Assembly: GCA_018335295.1 (NCBI GenBank)
Contig: JAGXKI010000001.1
Span: forward strand, 62,001 to 126,000
Origin: a bacterium
GTDB lineage: Bacteria; Acidobacteriota; Aminicenantia; Aminicenantales; Aminicenantaceae
Length of the DNA stretch: 64,000 bases
Reading direction: 5' to 3'
Shown here one piece after another: positions 1 through 8,047 of the stretch. The translations under genes were made by a program, and so were the position numbers. The notes beneath the pieces were generated by a model, which did not search any database, was not told the DNA's origin, and worked only from the letters and a program-made list of their open reading frames with translations. Position 1 is the stretch's first letter. Each line of letters opens with the position of its first letter.

Positions 1-633
1 CATGTCCTGGAGCCTTGTTATTTTCATAAAAGCCATCCCTTTATCCATTTCTTTGATGTAAGTATGAAAAATGCCAGAAACGCGGAGCATTTCTTGGGAT
101 AATTGGCCGGTTTGGGCTTGGGACACGGTGACTACCAGCCGGTCACCCACAGTTACTTCCAATAGTTCGGCCAATTCTTTTCCGATGAGGATACCTCTCT
201 CCGTTTCTTTCTGAAGATAGTTGCCCTCGGCCATATTTTCGTCGATTTCAGATACCGATTTTTCTCTGTCCGGATCGATTCCGTAAACAATGAGAGAGTG
301 GACATTGGCTGGGGAGGTGATCATGGCGTAGGAAATTGCCCGGGGTGCGAAATGCTGGACCTGTTCATTATCTTTAAGTGAGGAAATGACTTCCGAAGGT
401 TTTTGGATGGTTTTTTCCACTTCTTGAGTTTGCCTGTAGTTTTCTCTATGAATTTGAGCTTCGCCCAGGAAGGAAGAGGTCACTGAATCGATCATGTTTT
501 CTTTCATTCCCACAAATAAGGCATCTGTAAAAATGAGAGCGGCCAGACCGATTCCGATAGCCGTCCCGGCGATGAAAGTTCTTCTCTTGTTTCGAAAAAT
601 GTTTCTCCAGGCTAGTTTCATGTAATAGAACAT
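1..633 (-). CDS. ABC transporter permease, LolC/E (FtsX) type, N-terminal part
   Basis: The gene runs off the left edge; 211 codons are visible. The start at 633 (MFYYMKLAWRN) follows AAGGA six bases upstream; a second ATG lies four codons in. Residues 1-40 hold a basic N-terminus (KLAWRNIFRNKRRT) and one membrane segment, followed by a periplasmic MacB-type domain. This is the usual order in LolC/LolE/MacB permeases, whose three C-terminal helices would lie outside the window. It starts 10 bp after a paralogous permease gene, so the two probably form a heterodimer. An ATPase gene probably lies further downstream, which is an inference. The likely role is ABC-driven extraction or transport of lipoproteins or lipid from the inner membrane. 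Confidence 0.85.
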   Translation of the reverse strand, partial: MFYYMKLAWRNIFRNKRRTFIAGTAIGIGLAALIFTDALFVGMKENMIDSVTSSFLGEAQIHRENYRQTQEVEKTIQKPSEVISSLKDNEQVQHFAPRAISYAMITSPANVHSLIVYGIDPDREKSVSEIDENMAEGNYLQKETERGILIGKELAELLEVTVGDRLVVTVSQAQTGQLSQEMLRVSGIFHTYIKEMDKGMAFMKITRLQDM

Positions 634-643
634 ATTGATTTCC

Positions 644-1861
644 TTAAAACATCCGCATGGTTCGAGCTGGTTCAGTCCGGGCTGCGTGCAGGGCAGGAAA
701 AGTACTCACCACTGCAGCGGTCAGGAGAATGGTTAGAGCAGGTATAACGAAACTTCTCAGGTTGATTTCTCCTTTCATCACTTCGATTTCCATACCTCCC
801 CAGGTAAGGGGTTGACCTAGGGAAATACCCTGCTCGGCAAAATAGGAATTGACTCCAAATCCAAGTCCGGCTCCGATAACGATGCATATAAGACTCATAA
901 GGATTACTTCGGTGAGAACCAATCGGAATACCTGAGCGGGTTTGGTTCCCAGAGCTTTCAGGACCCCGTATTCTCTTCTCCTTTCTAGGACAGACATCAA
1001 TACGGTGTTGAGAACTCCGATAGCCACCACCAGAATCACTACGATCAGCGAAATCCACATCCCTTGTTTATCTGCTTTCATGGCCATATAGAAGGTTTGG
1101 GCGAATTCCTGCCAGGGTTCCACAGAAATCTGAGGGTTCTGGATCTCTTTTTGAAGAGTCTGGGTCATGGATTTCACATCATGGAGACTTTTGAGAACGA
1201 TGGCGATTTCATGGACCTTTTGATCCAGAACCAGAAGTTCCTGGGCGTCTTGGATGTGGAGATAAAAGGAACTCCGGTTGGCAGCTTCATTACCCATATC
1301 CAGAAGCCCCTTGATGGTGTACCGGTCATTGGCGATGGAGCCGTCGGCCGCTTGAGACACGATGATGATATCTTCGCCCACCTGGGCCCCAAGGAGTTCG
1401 GCAAGCCCTTTTCCCAAAAGAGCTTCCTGAGAAGGTTGGGGCGAAAAATAATCTCCGTTGATCACCTTTTGATCAAAGTTGGTGGATTTTTTTTCTTTTT
1501 GAGGATGGACTCCGATAATCTGGGCTCCGGCGCTTTCCTCGGCTACAGAGACCAAACCTGCTGAGAAAACTCGGGGAGTCCAGGATTCGATCTTTTTTCT
1601 TTTCTCAATAAGGCTCTTTATATTTCCAAGTTCATCGATGGTTTTATAAAGGGAAGGTTTATCTAGATATCCTTTTTTGTGAATCTGAATGTGGCCTAAG
1701 CGATTACGGGTGAAAGTGTCGATGATGTAGTTATAGGTTCCATCGGCCCATCCGATAAAGAAGGATCCCAAAAGAAACCCAACAATCATACTGGAAGCTG
1801 TGAGGATGGTCCGCCTTTTGTGCCGGAACAAATTCCGGAAAGCCATTTTGATAGTGAGCAT
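644..1861 (-). CDS. ABC transporter permease, LolC/E (FtsX) family
   Basis: This 405-residue protein has the full FtsX/MacB layout. A basic N-terminus (MAFRNLFRHKRRT) and TM1 occupy about residues 15-37. A periplasmic domain spans about 40-265. Three C-terminal helices at about 270-295, 315-340 and 370-395 enclose the FtsX domain, with the cytoplasmic loop ERRREYGVLKALG. It starts one base after the stop of the LolA-like gene and is followed 10 bp on by a second permease, so the genes are co-transcribed. With the LolA-like partner the set resembles an envelope lipoprotein/lipid transport module. The substrate is not visible. A MacB-like role in export is the alternative. Confidence 0.9.
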   Translation of the reverse strand: MLTIKMAFRNLFRHKRRTILTASSMIVGFLLGSFFIGWADGTYNYIIDTFTRNRLGHIQIHKKGYLDKPSLYKTIDELGNIKSLIEKRKKIESWTPRVFSAGLVSVAEESAGAQIIGVHPQKEKKSTNFDQKVINGDYFSPQPSQEALLGKGLAELLGAQVGEDIIIVSQAADGSIANDRYTIKGLLDMGNEAANRSSFYLHIQDAQELLVLDQKVHEIAIVLKSLHDVKSMTQTLQKEIQNPQISVEPWQEFAQTFYMAMKADKQGMWISLIVVILVVAIGVLNTVLMSVLERRREYGVLKALGTKPAQVFRLVLTEVILMSLICIVIGAGLGFGVNSYFAEQGISLGQPLTWGGMEIEVMKGEINLRSFVIPALTILLTAAVVSTFPALHAARTEPARTMRMF

Positions 1862-1862
1862 G

Positions 1863-2648
1863 TTACATTCCCCTGCGGAGGTTTCTTAAAGTGAAAATGC
1901 TTTCATCAATGCCGATATCAAACCGGGCTTCAATGTACCGGAGAACAGTTTTATGTCCTTCTTTGGTTTGGGGAATGAGTTCCATAACAGAAGGAATGGT
2001 TCGGTTATCGAATTCTTTTATGTCTTTGAAATTCATAACCCTCATGAGCTTTCCCTTTTCATCAAAGTATTTCTGCCATACCGGAAGATAATCTTTTTCT
2101 CTGACGGCAGTCAGGATATGTCCCCAGACAATGGGACGTTCGGGTTTGGGAATGCATTTGATATAGAGAAGGTTTTCCTTGGGATTTTCCACTTCAGTGA
2201 ATTCAAACAGATAGTCTTCAAGGAAGGTGTATTCTTTAACCAAATCATCGTTGGTGAAATCTGAGCCCATCCAAGAGCTCATCATCATGGAGGGAGGAAT
2301 TTTCACCACCTTATTGGTTTTCGGGAGATAATTCCACATTTCATTCCCGATCCTTAAGGTAGCTACCCCTCTCTCTTTTTTGGGCTCCAGAATCCGGATG
2401 AATGTTTTTTTCATACCTTGACTCCAGATCTTCATCTTGAGGGTTCTTTTCCAGTGGGGAGTGGTGATCTCCATTTCGACCAGCGCATAAGAGGATTCAC
2501 TCCGGTAAAGCTGGTCCAGCTTTTCGATCACATCCTCAATTTGATGTTGGGGTGAAGCCAAAAGCACAGAGAAAACAAAAACCATAAGTATGGGCATAAA
2601 AGCCGTTTTTTTAATGAATTTTTTAACGGAAAAATTTTTTTGATTCAT
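1863..2648 (-). CDS. Outer-membrane lipoprotein-sorting protein, LolA-like
   Basis: This 261-residue protein has an N-terminal signal segment (about residues 12-33, hydrophobic, ending near LLASPQ) and a LolA-like beta-fold region. The run ERGVATLRIGNEMWNYLPK, followed by KVVKIPPSMMMSSWMGSDF, is characteristic of the LolA-like family of COG2834 (the TP0789 type). Those proteins are usually encoded beside FtsX-type permeases, as here. The inferred role is a periplasmic carrier receiving lipoprotein or lipid from the adjacent ABC exporter. Its start codon overlaps the stop of the tetR gene as ATGA, which indicates translational coupling. It is not a canonical LolA, so a substrate-specific role is more likely than general lipoprotein sorting. 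Confidence 0.85.
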   Translation of the reverse strand: MNQKNFSVKKFIKKTAFMPILMVFVFSVLLASPQHQIEDVIEKLDQLYRSESSYALVEMEITTPHWKRTLKMKIWSQGMKKTFIRILEPKKERGVATLRIGNEMWNYLPKTNKVVKIPPSMMMSSWMGSDFTNDDLVKEYTFLEDYLFEFTEVENPKENLLYIKCIPKPERPIVWGHILTAVREKDYLPVWQKYFDEKGKLMRVMNFKDIKEFDNRTIPSVMELIPQTKEGHKTVLRYIEARFDIGIDESIFTLRNLRRGM

Positions 2649-3259
2649 GGTTTTATCCCTTTATATATCAAATCGAGTTGACTGTAGAGGTTTTGATAGA
2701 ATTGTTCTTTTTTCATATCGGGGAACAAGATAAATCCCATAAACTGAAATGCCAAAGTACTGTAAATAATAAAAGAAGCGGATTCGGTATCCACATCTGA
2801 TGCAATAAGGCCTTTTTTTTGGAGCTTGTCCAGAAGGTTTTGGAGGTCAGATATGATTCTCATGTCCATCCTCATCCCTCTTTGTATGTATGAGGAGGAA
2901 GAGAAAAAAGCCATAAAAGCTTCATTCCAGATATCTTTATTCAACATAAAAAAGTAGTTGAGATAATAATCGATGAATTTTTTTAGTATAGAGACTCCAT
3001 TGTCTTTTGACTGGAGGAGTTTTTCTATAAAATTCTGACTTTCATTTTCCATTTGATCCAATTTTTTTTCCATTATTTCCAGAAGCAGATCATTTTTGGA
3101 GGGAAAATAATTGTAAAGAGTTCCCACACCCAGCCGAGACATTTGAGCAATATCTTTCATGGTGGTTTGGGAAAATCCCTTTCTGTTGAAAAGTTGGATG
3201 GCGGCGGTGAAAATACGTTCTTCTCTTTCTTTTTTCTTTTTCTCTCTCAATCCATCCAT
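2645..3259 (-). CDS. TetR/AcrR family transcriptional regulator
   Basis: This 204-residue protein has a TetR N-terminal helix-turn-helix at about residues 13-60: FTAAIQLFNRKGFSQTTMKDIA, then GVGTLYNYFPSKNDLL. The C-terminal ligand-binding half is divergent and helical. It is the first gene of a four-gene minus-strand cassette (LolA-like carrier, two permeases). It lies directly behind a strong promoter carrying two ATGAA-N4-TTCAT palindromes, so it probably represses itself and the transport genes. No Shine-Dalgarno is seen before the ATG at 3259, and the operators sit in the 30 bases upstream of it. The inducer is unknown; a membrane lipid or toxic amphiphile is a guess from the neighbours. 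Confidence 0.92.
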   Translation of the reverse strand: MDGLREKKKKEREERIFTAAIQLFNRKGFSQTTMKDIAQMSRLGVGTLYNYFPSKNDLLLEIMEKKLDQMENESQNFIEKLLQSKDNGVSILKKFIDYYLNYFFMLNKDIWNEAFMAFFSSSSYIQRGMRMDMRIISDLQNLLDKLQKKGLIASDVDTESASFIIYSTLAFQFMGFILFPDMKKEQFYQNLYSQLDLIYKGIKP

Positions 3260-3261
3260 TT

Positions 3262-3292
3262 ATGAATCCGTTCATTAATGAATAGGTTCATA
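3262..3292. promoter_or_regulatory. Tandem TetR-type operators
   Basis: Two copies of ATGAA-N4-TTCAT lie at 3262-3275 and 3279-3292. The junction between them is itself a palindrome, TTCAT-TA-ATGAA (3271-3282). They fall between the -10 element and the start codon of the tetR gene, where bound repressor would block transcription. The TetR protein as the binder is inferred from position. Confidence 0.75.
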
Positions 3293-3320
3293 TTCTATAA
3301 ACCAAAGGTATTCTTGTCAA
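3292..3320 (-). promoter_or_regulatory. Sigma-70-type promoter of the tetR-Lol cassette
   Basis: On the minus strand, TTGACA (3320-3315) is followed after 17 bp by TAGAAT (3297-3292). This is a near-consensus housekeeping promoter. Transcription would begin near 3285, inside the operator pair. Confidence 0.75.
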
Positions 3321-3367
3321 GAGACAATCCAGAGAAGCTCGGTTCTAGCCGATGAGAAGAAAAAAAT

Positions 3368-4723
3368 TTAAGTCGGTGAGCCTTCTGAAGACCCGGGAGA
3401 AGAGGGAGAGTTCCTTTTAAGTGTTTTAAAGAAAGGCCTAAAAAGATAGGTGTTGGAGATCAAGCGGCCCAGGACAAGGGCGATGGCGGCTGCAATGAGT
3501 CCGATCATATTAAAGCCTTTCAAGGTAAGAAGAAGGAGGGAGGTCACTCCAGCCACCTCGATAAAGGTAGCTAGAGTGATAGGTTTGGTTTTCTTATTGG
3601 TGACCAAAAGAGACCGCTGAAAGGATAGAAGGACCGTCAGTCCCGGAAGAAGAACCATTAGCTGGGCGGGGAAAATGGCGAATTCAGTCAGTTCCAGAGA
3701 CAACCCCGAAATTTGATGGAACCATACATGAGAAAGAGGAGTGAATGTAAACAGGAAAAGTCCGAAGGTTACGAAAAACCCAAGAAAAATGGAAAAATTT
3801 TTTAAAGGACGGTAATTTTGGTTTTGCTCACCTAAAAGAGCAATTCCTACTTCTTGAAAGGATAATCCCATGCTTCGGAATATGAAAACCAAGGAATACA
3901 CCACAGGGAGAGCCGCAAGAGATTCAATGGCCATTCGAGAATTTCCCAGGAAAAAGGTGACTAAAGGACGAATTCCCAGGGCCAAAATGGATGTGAGAGC
4001 CAATGGAAAATAAAAATTGGTGATGAACCGGTAGCTGAGAAGAGCTCTTCCTGATTGTTGGGGAGATTTATGCAGAAGCCTTCGGACTGAAGAACGAGCC
4101 ATCATTCGGCTGGCGGTAGCTTCGGCTATAACTCCGGTAGAGAGAGCTGCGGCTCCCACAATAGCCCCGTGTATGGGAAAAACAAAATAAAAGAACAAGG
4201 AGATAGAGACCATAGCGGTTAAACGGACCACAGTCCCATAGGCCACCCTCCGGGTCAGGTTACTCCGGATAAGAATACCTTGATAATATCTTCGGTAACC
4301 GATAGCACTGGGCCAGGGGAGAAGGAGAATACAGGCATAATGAGTGAGCTGGGCTACATTTTCAGGAAGTCCGATGATCGTTTGAGTCACAAAATTAAAG
4401 GGAGGAGGGGTTAAAAATACCGCCATTATCAGAGTAATGGCTCCATTCATGGTGTAGGTGAACTTTCTAAGTTTTATCAAAGAGTCTCTGTCTTTAACTA
4501 AAGCGGTGGAAGCACTCATGATCATTATGATGGGAGCTTCCATCAGAAGAGCAAAAGAATAGGCCACTCCATGGGCCGCAAGATTAAATTTAGGTTCAGG
4601 AAGCCGGGCGATGATGGCTGCCACAAAAGGTCCTTCGGTCGACATCATCAGCCAAGTGGCAGCCAGGGGAAGCCAAAAGATAAATATCCCTTTAAAATTA
4701 AGAGAAGAATTTGTCTTTTGCAT
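3368..4723 (-). CDS. Multi-TM transporter of the MATE/MOP superfamily (MATE- or ANKH-like)
   Basis: This 451-residue protein is almost entirely membrane, with about 12 hydrophobic segments in two similar halves separated near residues 215-230 by a basic loop. The N-terminal WLPLAATWLMMSTEGP is followed by HGVAYSFALLMEAPIIM. This resembles prokaryotic MATE/MOP flippases and the ANKH branch more than sugar transporters. It would act in the inner membrane, probably as an ion-driven exporter, but the substrate cannot be read from sequence. It is monocistronic, between the tetR cassette and the Fe-S genes. I am sure of the membrane carrier fold and unsure of the subfamily. Confidence 0.7.
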   Translation of the reverse strand: MQKTNSSLNFKGIFIFWLPLAATWLMMSTEGPFVAAIIARLPEPKFNLAAHGVAYSFALLMEAPIIMIMSASTALVKDRDSLIKLRKFTYTMNGAITLIMAVFLTPPPFNFVTQTIIGLPENVAQLTHYACILLLPWPSAIGYRRYYQGILIRSNLTRRVAYGTVVRLTAMVSISLFFYFVFPIHGAIVGAAALSTGVIAEATASRMMARSSVRRLLHKSPQQSGRALLSYRFITNFYFPLALTSILALGIRPLVTFFLGNSRMAIESLAALPVVYSLVFIFRSMGLSFQEVGIALLGEQNQNYRPLKNFSIFLGFFVTFGLFLFTFTPLSHVWFHQISGLSLELTEFAIFPAQLMVLLPGLTVLLSFQRSLLVTNKKTKPITLATFIEVAGVTSLLLLTLKGFNMIGLIAAAIALVLGRLISNTYLFRPFFKTLKRNSPSSPGSSEGSPT

Positions 4724-4842
4724 AGAGGCTCAGTTTATTAATTCTTATAAACAGGAGCAAGTTCTCTTTAGTTTTTCTTAAAAAATTCCTGAACCGGAAA
4801 AGATAAATGTTACTTATCTCAAAAGGATTAAGCCATGTGAAA

Positions 4843-5769
4843 TTAACTCAACAAGCCCTGGATGATCAATTCCACAGCTTCATCTTCGGACAATCCTCTG
4901 GAGAGAAGAGTCTGAAGCTGCTTAGCGTCCACACTGCCGATAGCGGCTTCATGGGTGATGTGAGCTTTGGGATTATGGACTTCTACAATAGGAATGGCCG
5001 TAGCTGTGCCGTTATCCTGGACGATTTCTTTACAATCCACATGGCCTCGGGCATAAGGAGCAGAAGCGGTCAATTTGTTGCGGATTTCCGCTTTGGCTTC
5101 ATCCCGGACCGCTATTTTGGAGGTGAGCACTCCTCGGGCTCCTTTGCCGTTGAGAAAACCGGTCTCATTTACCTTGATAGTGTCTTGGGCCAATCCATTG
5201 ATCTTTGCGGTCATCTCCAGAACACTCTTTGTATCGCAGTGAGTTTGGTAGTCTATATCGATGAGTCCCACACGGCCCTTTAAAAGGTCAAATTCAGTTT
5301 TATACTGGGCATAGGGCCCCAGATGCACGGTGGCTTTAGGATAGACTTTCACACCTCCCTCTAAACTGTGGATGTGTTTTTCAATGTATGAATACTGAGC
5401 GCCTTCCGCGATATTGATGGTTGCATTCATGATATGCTGGACATCCACAGCCGTGGGGAAAACACAGTGAGCAAGAACGGCTAAACGAGAGTTTTTTTCC
5501 AGATTGATTTCCATCTCGATGCGCTGAACCCCTTTTTCGGGCATCATCCCAAAGCAAAGATGGACTGTTTTGGGGATATGAATTCCTTCTTCCACAGTGA
5601 GGAAGGCTTGAATCCCTTCTTTCATCTCTTTCAGGTCTACATTCAAACCCGGAACGGTGTTCTGTCCCAGGACTTTGTTCTGGTTTAGCACCACATGAGC
5701 CACTTCCGGGTCTTTGAGCACACTACTGTCTGTTTGTGTGTATTGGAAGAGTTGATCGACTGAGTTCAT
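4843..5769 (-). CDS. smsB: SufB/SufD-like Fe-S cluster scaffold of a minimal SUF (SMS) system
   Basis: This 308-residue protein is shorter than SufB (about 480-495) and SufD (about 420). It keeps the beta-helix core and the C-terminal segment EVHNPKAHITHEAAIGSVD, which matches SufB. Cys246 and the His273-Glu274 pair sit where E. coli SufB has Cys405 and His433-Glu434, the residues used for nascent cluster assembly. The short length and pairing with a single SufC fit the SmsCB minimal system described in anaerobic bacteria and archaea. The start codon overlaps the sufC stop as ATGA. No sufS, sufU or sufE lies nearby, so the sulfur donor must come from elsewhere or from sulfide. Confidence 0.85.
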   Translation of the reverse strand: MNSVDQLFQYTQTDSSVLKDPEVAHVVLNQNKVLGQNTVPGLNVDLKEMKEGIQAFLTVEEGIHIPKTVHLCFGMMPEKGVQRIEMEINLEKNSRLAVLAHCVFPTAVDVQHIMNATINIAEGAQYSYIEKHIHSLEGGVKVYPKATVHLGPYAQYKTEFDLLKGRVGLIDIDYQTHCDTKSVLEMTAKINGLAQDTIKVNETGFLNGKGARGVLTSKIAVRDEAKAEIRNKLTASAPYARGHVDCKEIVQDNGTATAIPIVEVHNPKAHITHEAAIGSVDAKQLQTLLSRGLSEDEAVELIIQGLLS

Positions 5770-6509
5770 GATGAACTCCCTTGTTGGCTGTTTTGGGGCC
5801 GGTTTTTATGATCGCAAGGGATACATTTTTCTCCGAAATAGCGGCTGATTTTATCTATTGTCCCTTTCTTCAGAAGCCTCCCGCAGCATATTAAAAAAGC
5901 ATGTTCGGCTTGTTTGAGGACCGCTAAACTGTGGGTGATGAGAACCACTGTGGTTCCATCTTTTTTTAGGATTTTGACAGCCTCAAAAATTTTTTCTAGA
6001 GATTCCACATCGATCCCAGAGTCGGGTTCATCCAGTAAGGCGATTCGGGGTTTCATAGCCAGGATAGACGCCAGTTCTATTTTTTTTCGTTCCCCACCGC
6101 TTAAAGTTTTATCTACGGCTCTGTTTAAATAATTAGCTGGTTCCAGTCCTACCTGATTAAGGACCTGTTCCAAGGTTTTTTTATCCTTTCCATGGGAGGG
6201 AACCTTCAAATAATCTTTGACCTTAAGCCCTTCAAACCGGGCTGGTTCCTGCCAGGCTAGAGTGATTCCCTTCCGGGCTCTTTCATCTAACCCCATATGT
6301 GTGATTGATTCTCCTTTATAAATAATATCCCCTTGGATGTTCTGGTATCCAGAAAGTCCCATGATGGTGAAAGCCAACGTGGATTTGCCCGCTCCGTTGG
6401 GCCCTACCAAGGCATGAACATGTCCTTCCCAAACATCTAGAGAGAGATTATCCAGAATTTTTTTCCCGTCAAGGAAGAGGTTGAGGTTTTTAACTTGAAG
6501 GAGGCTCAT
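5766..6509 (-). CDS. smsC: SufC-like ATPase of the minimal SUF (SMS) system
   Basis: This 247-residue ABC-type ATPase has a Walker A motif (GPNGAGKST, about residue 36), a Q-loop (WQEP), a signature (LSGGERKK, about 145) and a Walker B (IALLDEPDSGID). It should power cluster assembly on the scaffold encoded just downstream, with a 4-bp overlap. The C-terminal tail is unusual: a CC pair in FLICCGRLL, then KCIPCDHKN, giving a CxxC-D-H cluster that classical SufC lacks and that could bind metal or a cluster. The 5' flank is very AT-rich, with no clear Shine-Dalgarno. Confidence 0.88.
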   Translation of the reverse strand: MSLLQVKNLNLFLDGKKILDNLSLDVWEGHVHALVGPNGAGKSTLAFTIMGLSGYQNIQGDIIYKGESITHMGLDERARKGITLAWQEPARFEGLKVKDYLKVPSHGKDKKTLEQVLNQVGLEPANYLNRAVDKTLSGGERKKIELASILAMKPRIALLDEPDSGIDVESLEKIFEAVKILKKDGTTVVLITHSLAVLKQAEHAFLICCGRLLKKGTIDKISRYFGEKCIPCDHKNRPQNSQQGSSS

Positions 6510-6560
6510 TTTTTTTCTGAATTTTTATTTAAGGTGAACATATAGCATATCCTCTGGGGG

Positions 6561-6679
6561 GAAGTCAAAAAAAAAGACGGTTTCTATTTTTAGTGTATTT
6601 TAATTCCAATAAGGAATCGATTATTCTCAAGATTAAGAAGAAAGATTTAAAATAGAACCGTCCCCTTTTTTTTGACTTC
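6561..6679. repeat. Palindromic MITE/REP-like element
   Basis: This 119-bp element has near-perfect terminal inverted repeats. The left arm begins GAAGTC, then an A-run, then ACGGTTTCTATTTT. The right arm mirrors it as AAAATAGAACCGTCCCC, a T-run, GACTTC. It fills the gap between smsC and the next gene and could fold into one long hairpin. Related single arms recur at 7.3, 8.05 and 31.4 kb. Mobilisation by a REP-associated tyrosine transposase elsewhere in the genome is an inference. Confidence 0.7.
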
Positions 6680-6700
6680 CTTCTCTATCATTGATATAAA
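6672..6700 (+). promoter_or_regulatory. Sigma-70-type promoter overlapping the repeat end
   Basis: TTGACT (6672-6677) and TATAAA (6695-6700) are separated by exactly 17 bp, upstream of the Raf-kinase-inhibitor-like gene. The -35 hexamer is formed by the right tip of the 6561-6679 palindrome. Confidence 0.65.
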
Positions 6701-6737
6701 TAAAATAGTATGTTCTTTCATCTGAAGGAGGGTTCTG

Positions 6738-7289
6738 TTGATAAAAAACATCATGATATGGGCAATCCCCATGGTATTAATGATTTCCTTCCAGGGAAAA
6801 GATATGAATCAAAATAAAGGAGGTCAAAAAATGGATATTCAATTAACCAGTTCCGTTTTTGAAAATGAAGGTATGATTCCTTCCAAGTACAGCTGTGATG
6901 GAGAGGATATTTCTCCTCCACTTTCCTGGTCCTCAGTGCCTGAAGGGACCCAGACTGTAGCCCTTATCGCTGATGATCCGGATGCTCCCATGGGCACTTT
7001 CGTCCATTGGGTCTTGTTCAATCTTCCAGCTAATGTTCAGGAGCTTCCGGAAGATGTCCCTTCTGATAAAAAACTGGACAATGGAGCTCTTCAGGGAACC
7101 AATGACTTTAAGAAAATTGGCTACGGGGGCCCTTGTCCTCCAGGAGGAACTCACCGATACTATTTTAAAATCTATGCCTTAGATACAGAACTTGACCTGA
7201 AAGCGGGAGCGACCAAAAAAGATTTATTGAATGCGATGGAAGGTCATATTCTGGCTCAGGGCCAGTTGATGGGAAAATACCAGAGATAA
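6738..7289 (+). CDS. YbhB/YbcL family (PEBP, Raf kinase inhibitor-like) protein
   Basis: This 183-residue protein has a short hydrophobic N-terminus (residues 2-18), likely a signal peptide or anchor, and then a PEBP domain. The ligand-site motifs are DDPDAPMGTFVHWVLFNLP (about 74-92) and GGPCPPGGTHRYYFKIYALD (about 130-149). Bacterial members are small soluble proteins of uncertain function that bind anions or phospholipid head groups in the mammalian case. The TTG start is supported by AAGGAGGG five bases upstream (6725-6732) and by a good promoter at 6672-6700. The next in-frame ATG (codon 15) would remove the hydrophobic segment. The gene appears monocistronic. Confidence 0.88.
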   Translation: MIKNIMIWAIPMVLMISFQGKDMNQNKGGQKMDIQLTSSVFENEGMIPSKYSCDGEDISPPLSWSSVPEGTQTVALIADDPDAPMGTFVHWVLFNLPANVQELPEDVPSDKKLDNGALQGTNDFKKIGYGGPCPPGGTHRYYFKIYALDTELDLKAGATKKDLLNAMEGHILAQGQLMGKYQR

Positions 7290-7371
7290 AAAAAAGGGGA
7301 CGGTTCTGTTTTTTGCTTCTTTAAACCCAGGAGTTTATCCTCCGGGTTATTGAAAAATGGAACCGTTCCCA
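7290..7371. repeat. Inverted pair of GGGGACGGTTC repeats with inner hairpin
   Basis: GGGGACGGTTC at 7296-7306 faces GGAACCGTTCCC at 7359-7370. Between them AACCCAGGAG-TTTAT-CCTCCGGGTT can form an inner hairpin. The element sits directly after the PEBP stop and before the epimerase-like gene. It belongs to the same family as 6561-6679 and may act as a transcript end or mRNA stabiliser. Confidence 0.6.
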
Positions 7372-7414
7372 ATTTTTGTCCCCCATTTTTGATTTATCCG
7401 AAAAGAGAGGCATG

Positions 7415-8047
7415 ATGCAAAACACCACCATTATCCCTTCAATCATAGCCCAAAATCAGGAGGATCTGGACCATCTATTACAAAAAATTGGAGATCATGC
7501 CCACACCCTTCAGCTAGATGTGATGGATGGCCAGTTCGTCCCAAGCCGTTCTCTTGATTTTGGATTCGAACTGCCTTTTGAAGATTATGAATGGGAAGCC
7601 CATCTGATGATAAAGGACCCATCCAGGTGGATACAGGTTCACGGAGAATTTGTGGATACGATTATCGTGCATTTCGAATCTCTTCATCATCCCAGAGAAA
7701 GGATTGATTCTATCAAGAGTATAGGAAAAAGAGCTGGATTGGCCTTGAATCCGGAAACAGACCTTGACCAGATTAAACCTTATCTGAATAAGCTGGACCA
7801 GGTTTTGGTTATGACCGTTCATCCGGGCTATTACGGGAGCTCATTTTTGCCAGAGACCACAAAAAAAATAAAAGAATTGAGACGATGGGAGCCCCAAATG
7901 GACATAGAAGTGGATGGAGGGATAAAACCAGAGACCATCGGGATGGTTTACCAGGCTGGGGCCAATCTATTTGTTTCAGGTTCTTACCTTGTCCACTCAG
8001 ATAACTTTAAAGAACGGATGCAGGTTCTGAGAGATAGCCTGAGGTAA
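7415..8047 (+). CDS. Ribulose-phosphate 3-epimerase superfamily protein with altered metal site
   Basis: The protein is 210 residues from the ATG at 7415, preceded by AGAGAGG four bases upstream; a longer TTG start at 7376 would run into the upstream repeat. The TIM-barrel signatures of Rpe are present: LQLDVMDGQFVP (32-43), AHLMIKDP (62-69), MTVHPGYYG (133-141), IEVDGGIKPE (164-173). In Rpe the metal is held by His-Asp-His-Asp. Here the first His is Gln33, while Asp35, His63 and Asp167 remain. The usual TVEPG or SVNPG is TVHPG, so His136 might compensate. It is either a diverged epimerase or a relative acting on another sugar phosphate. Palindromic repeats flank both sides. Confidence 0.75.
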   Translation: MQNTTIIPSIIAQNQEDLDHLLQKIGDHAHTLQLDVMDGQFVPSRSLDFGFELPFEDYEWEAHLMIKDPSRWIQVHGEFVDTIIVHFESLHHPRERIDSIKSIGKRAGLALNPETDLDQIKPYLNKLDQVLVMTVHPGYYGSSFLPETTKKIKELRRWEPQMDIEVDGGIKPETIGMVYQAGANLFVSGSYLVHSDNFKERMQVLRDSLR

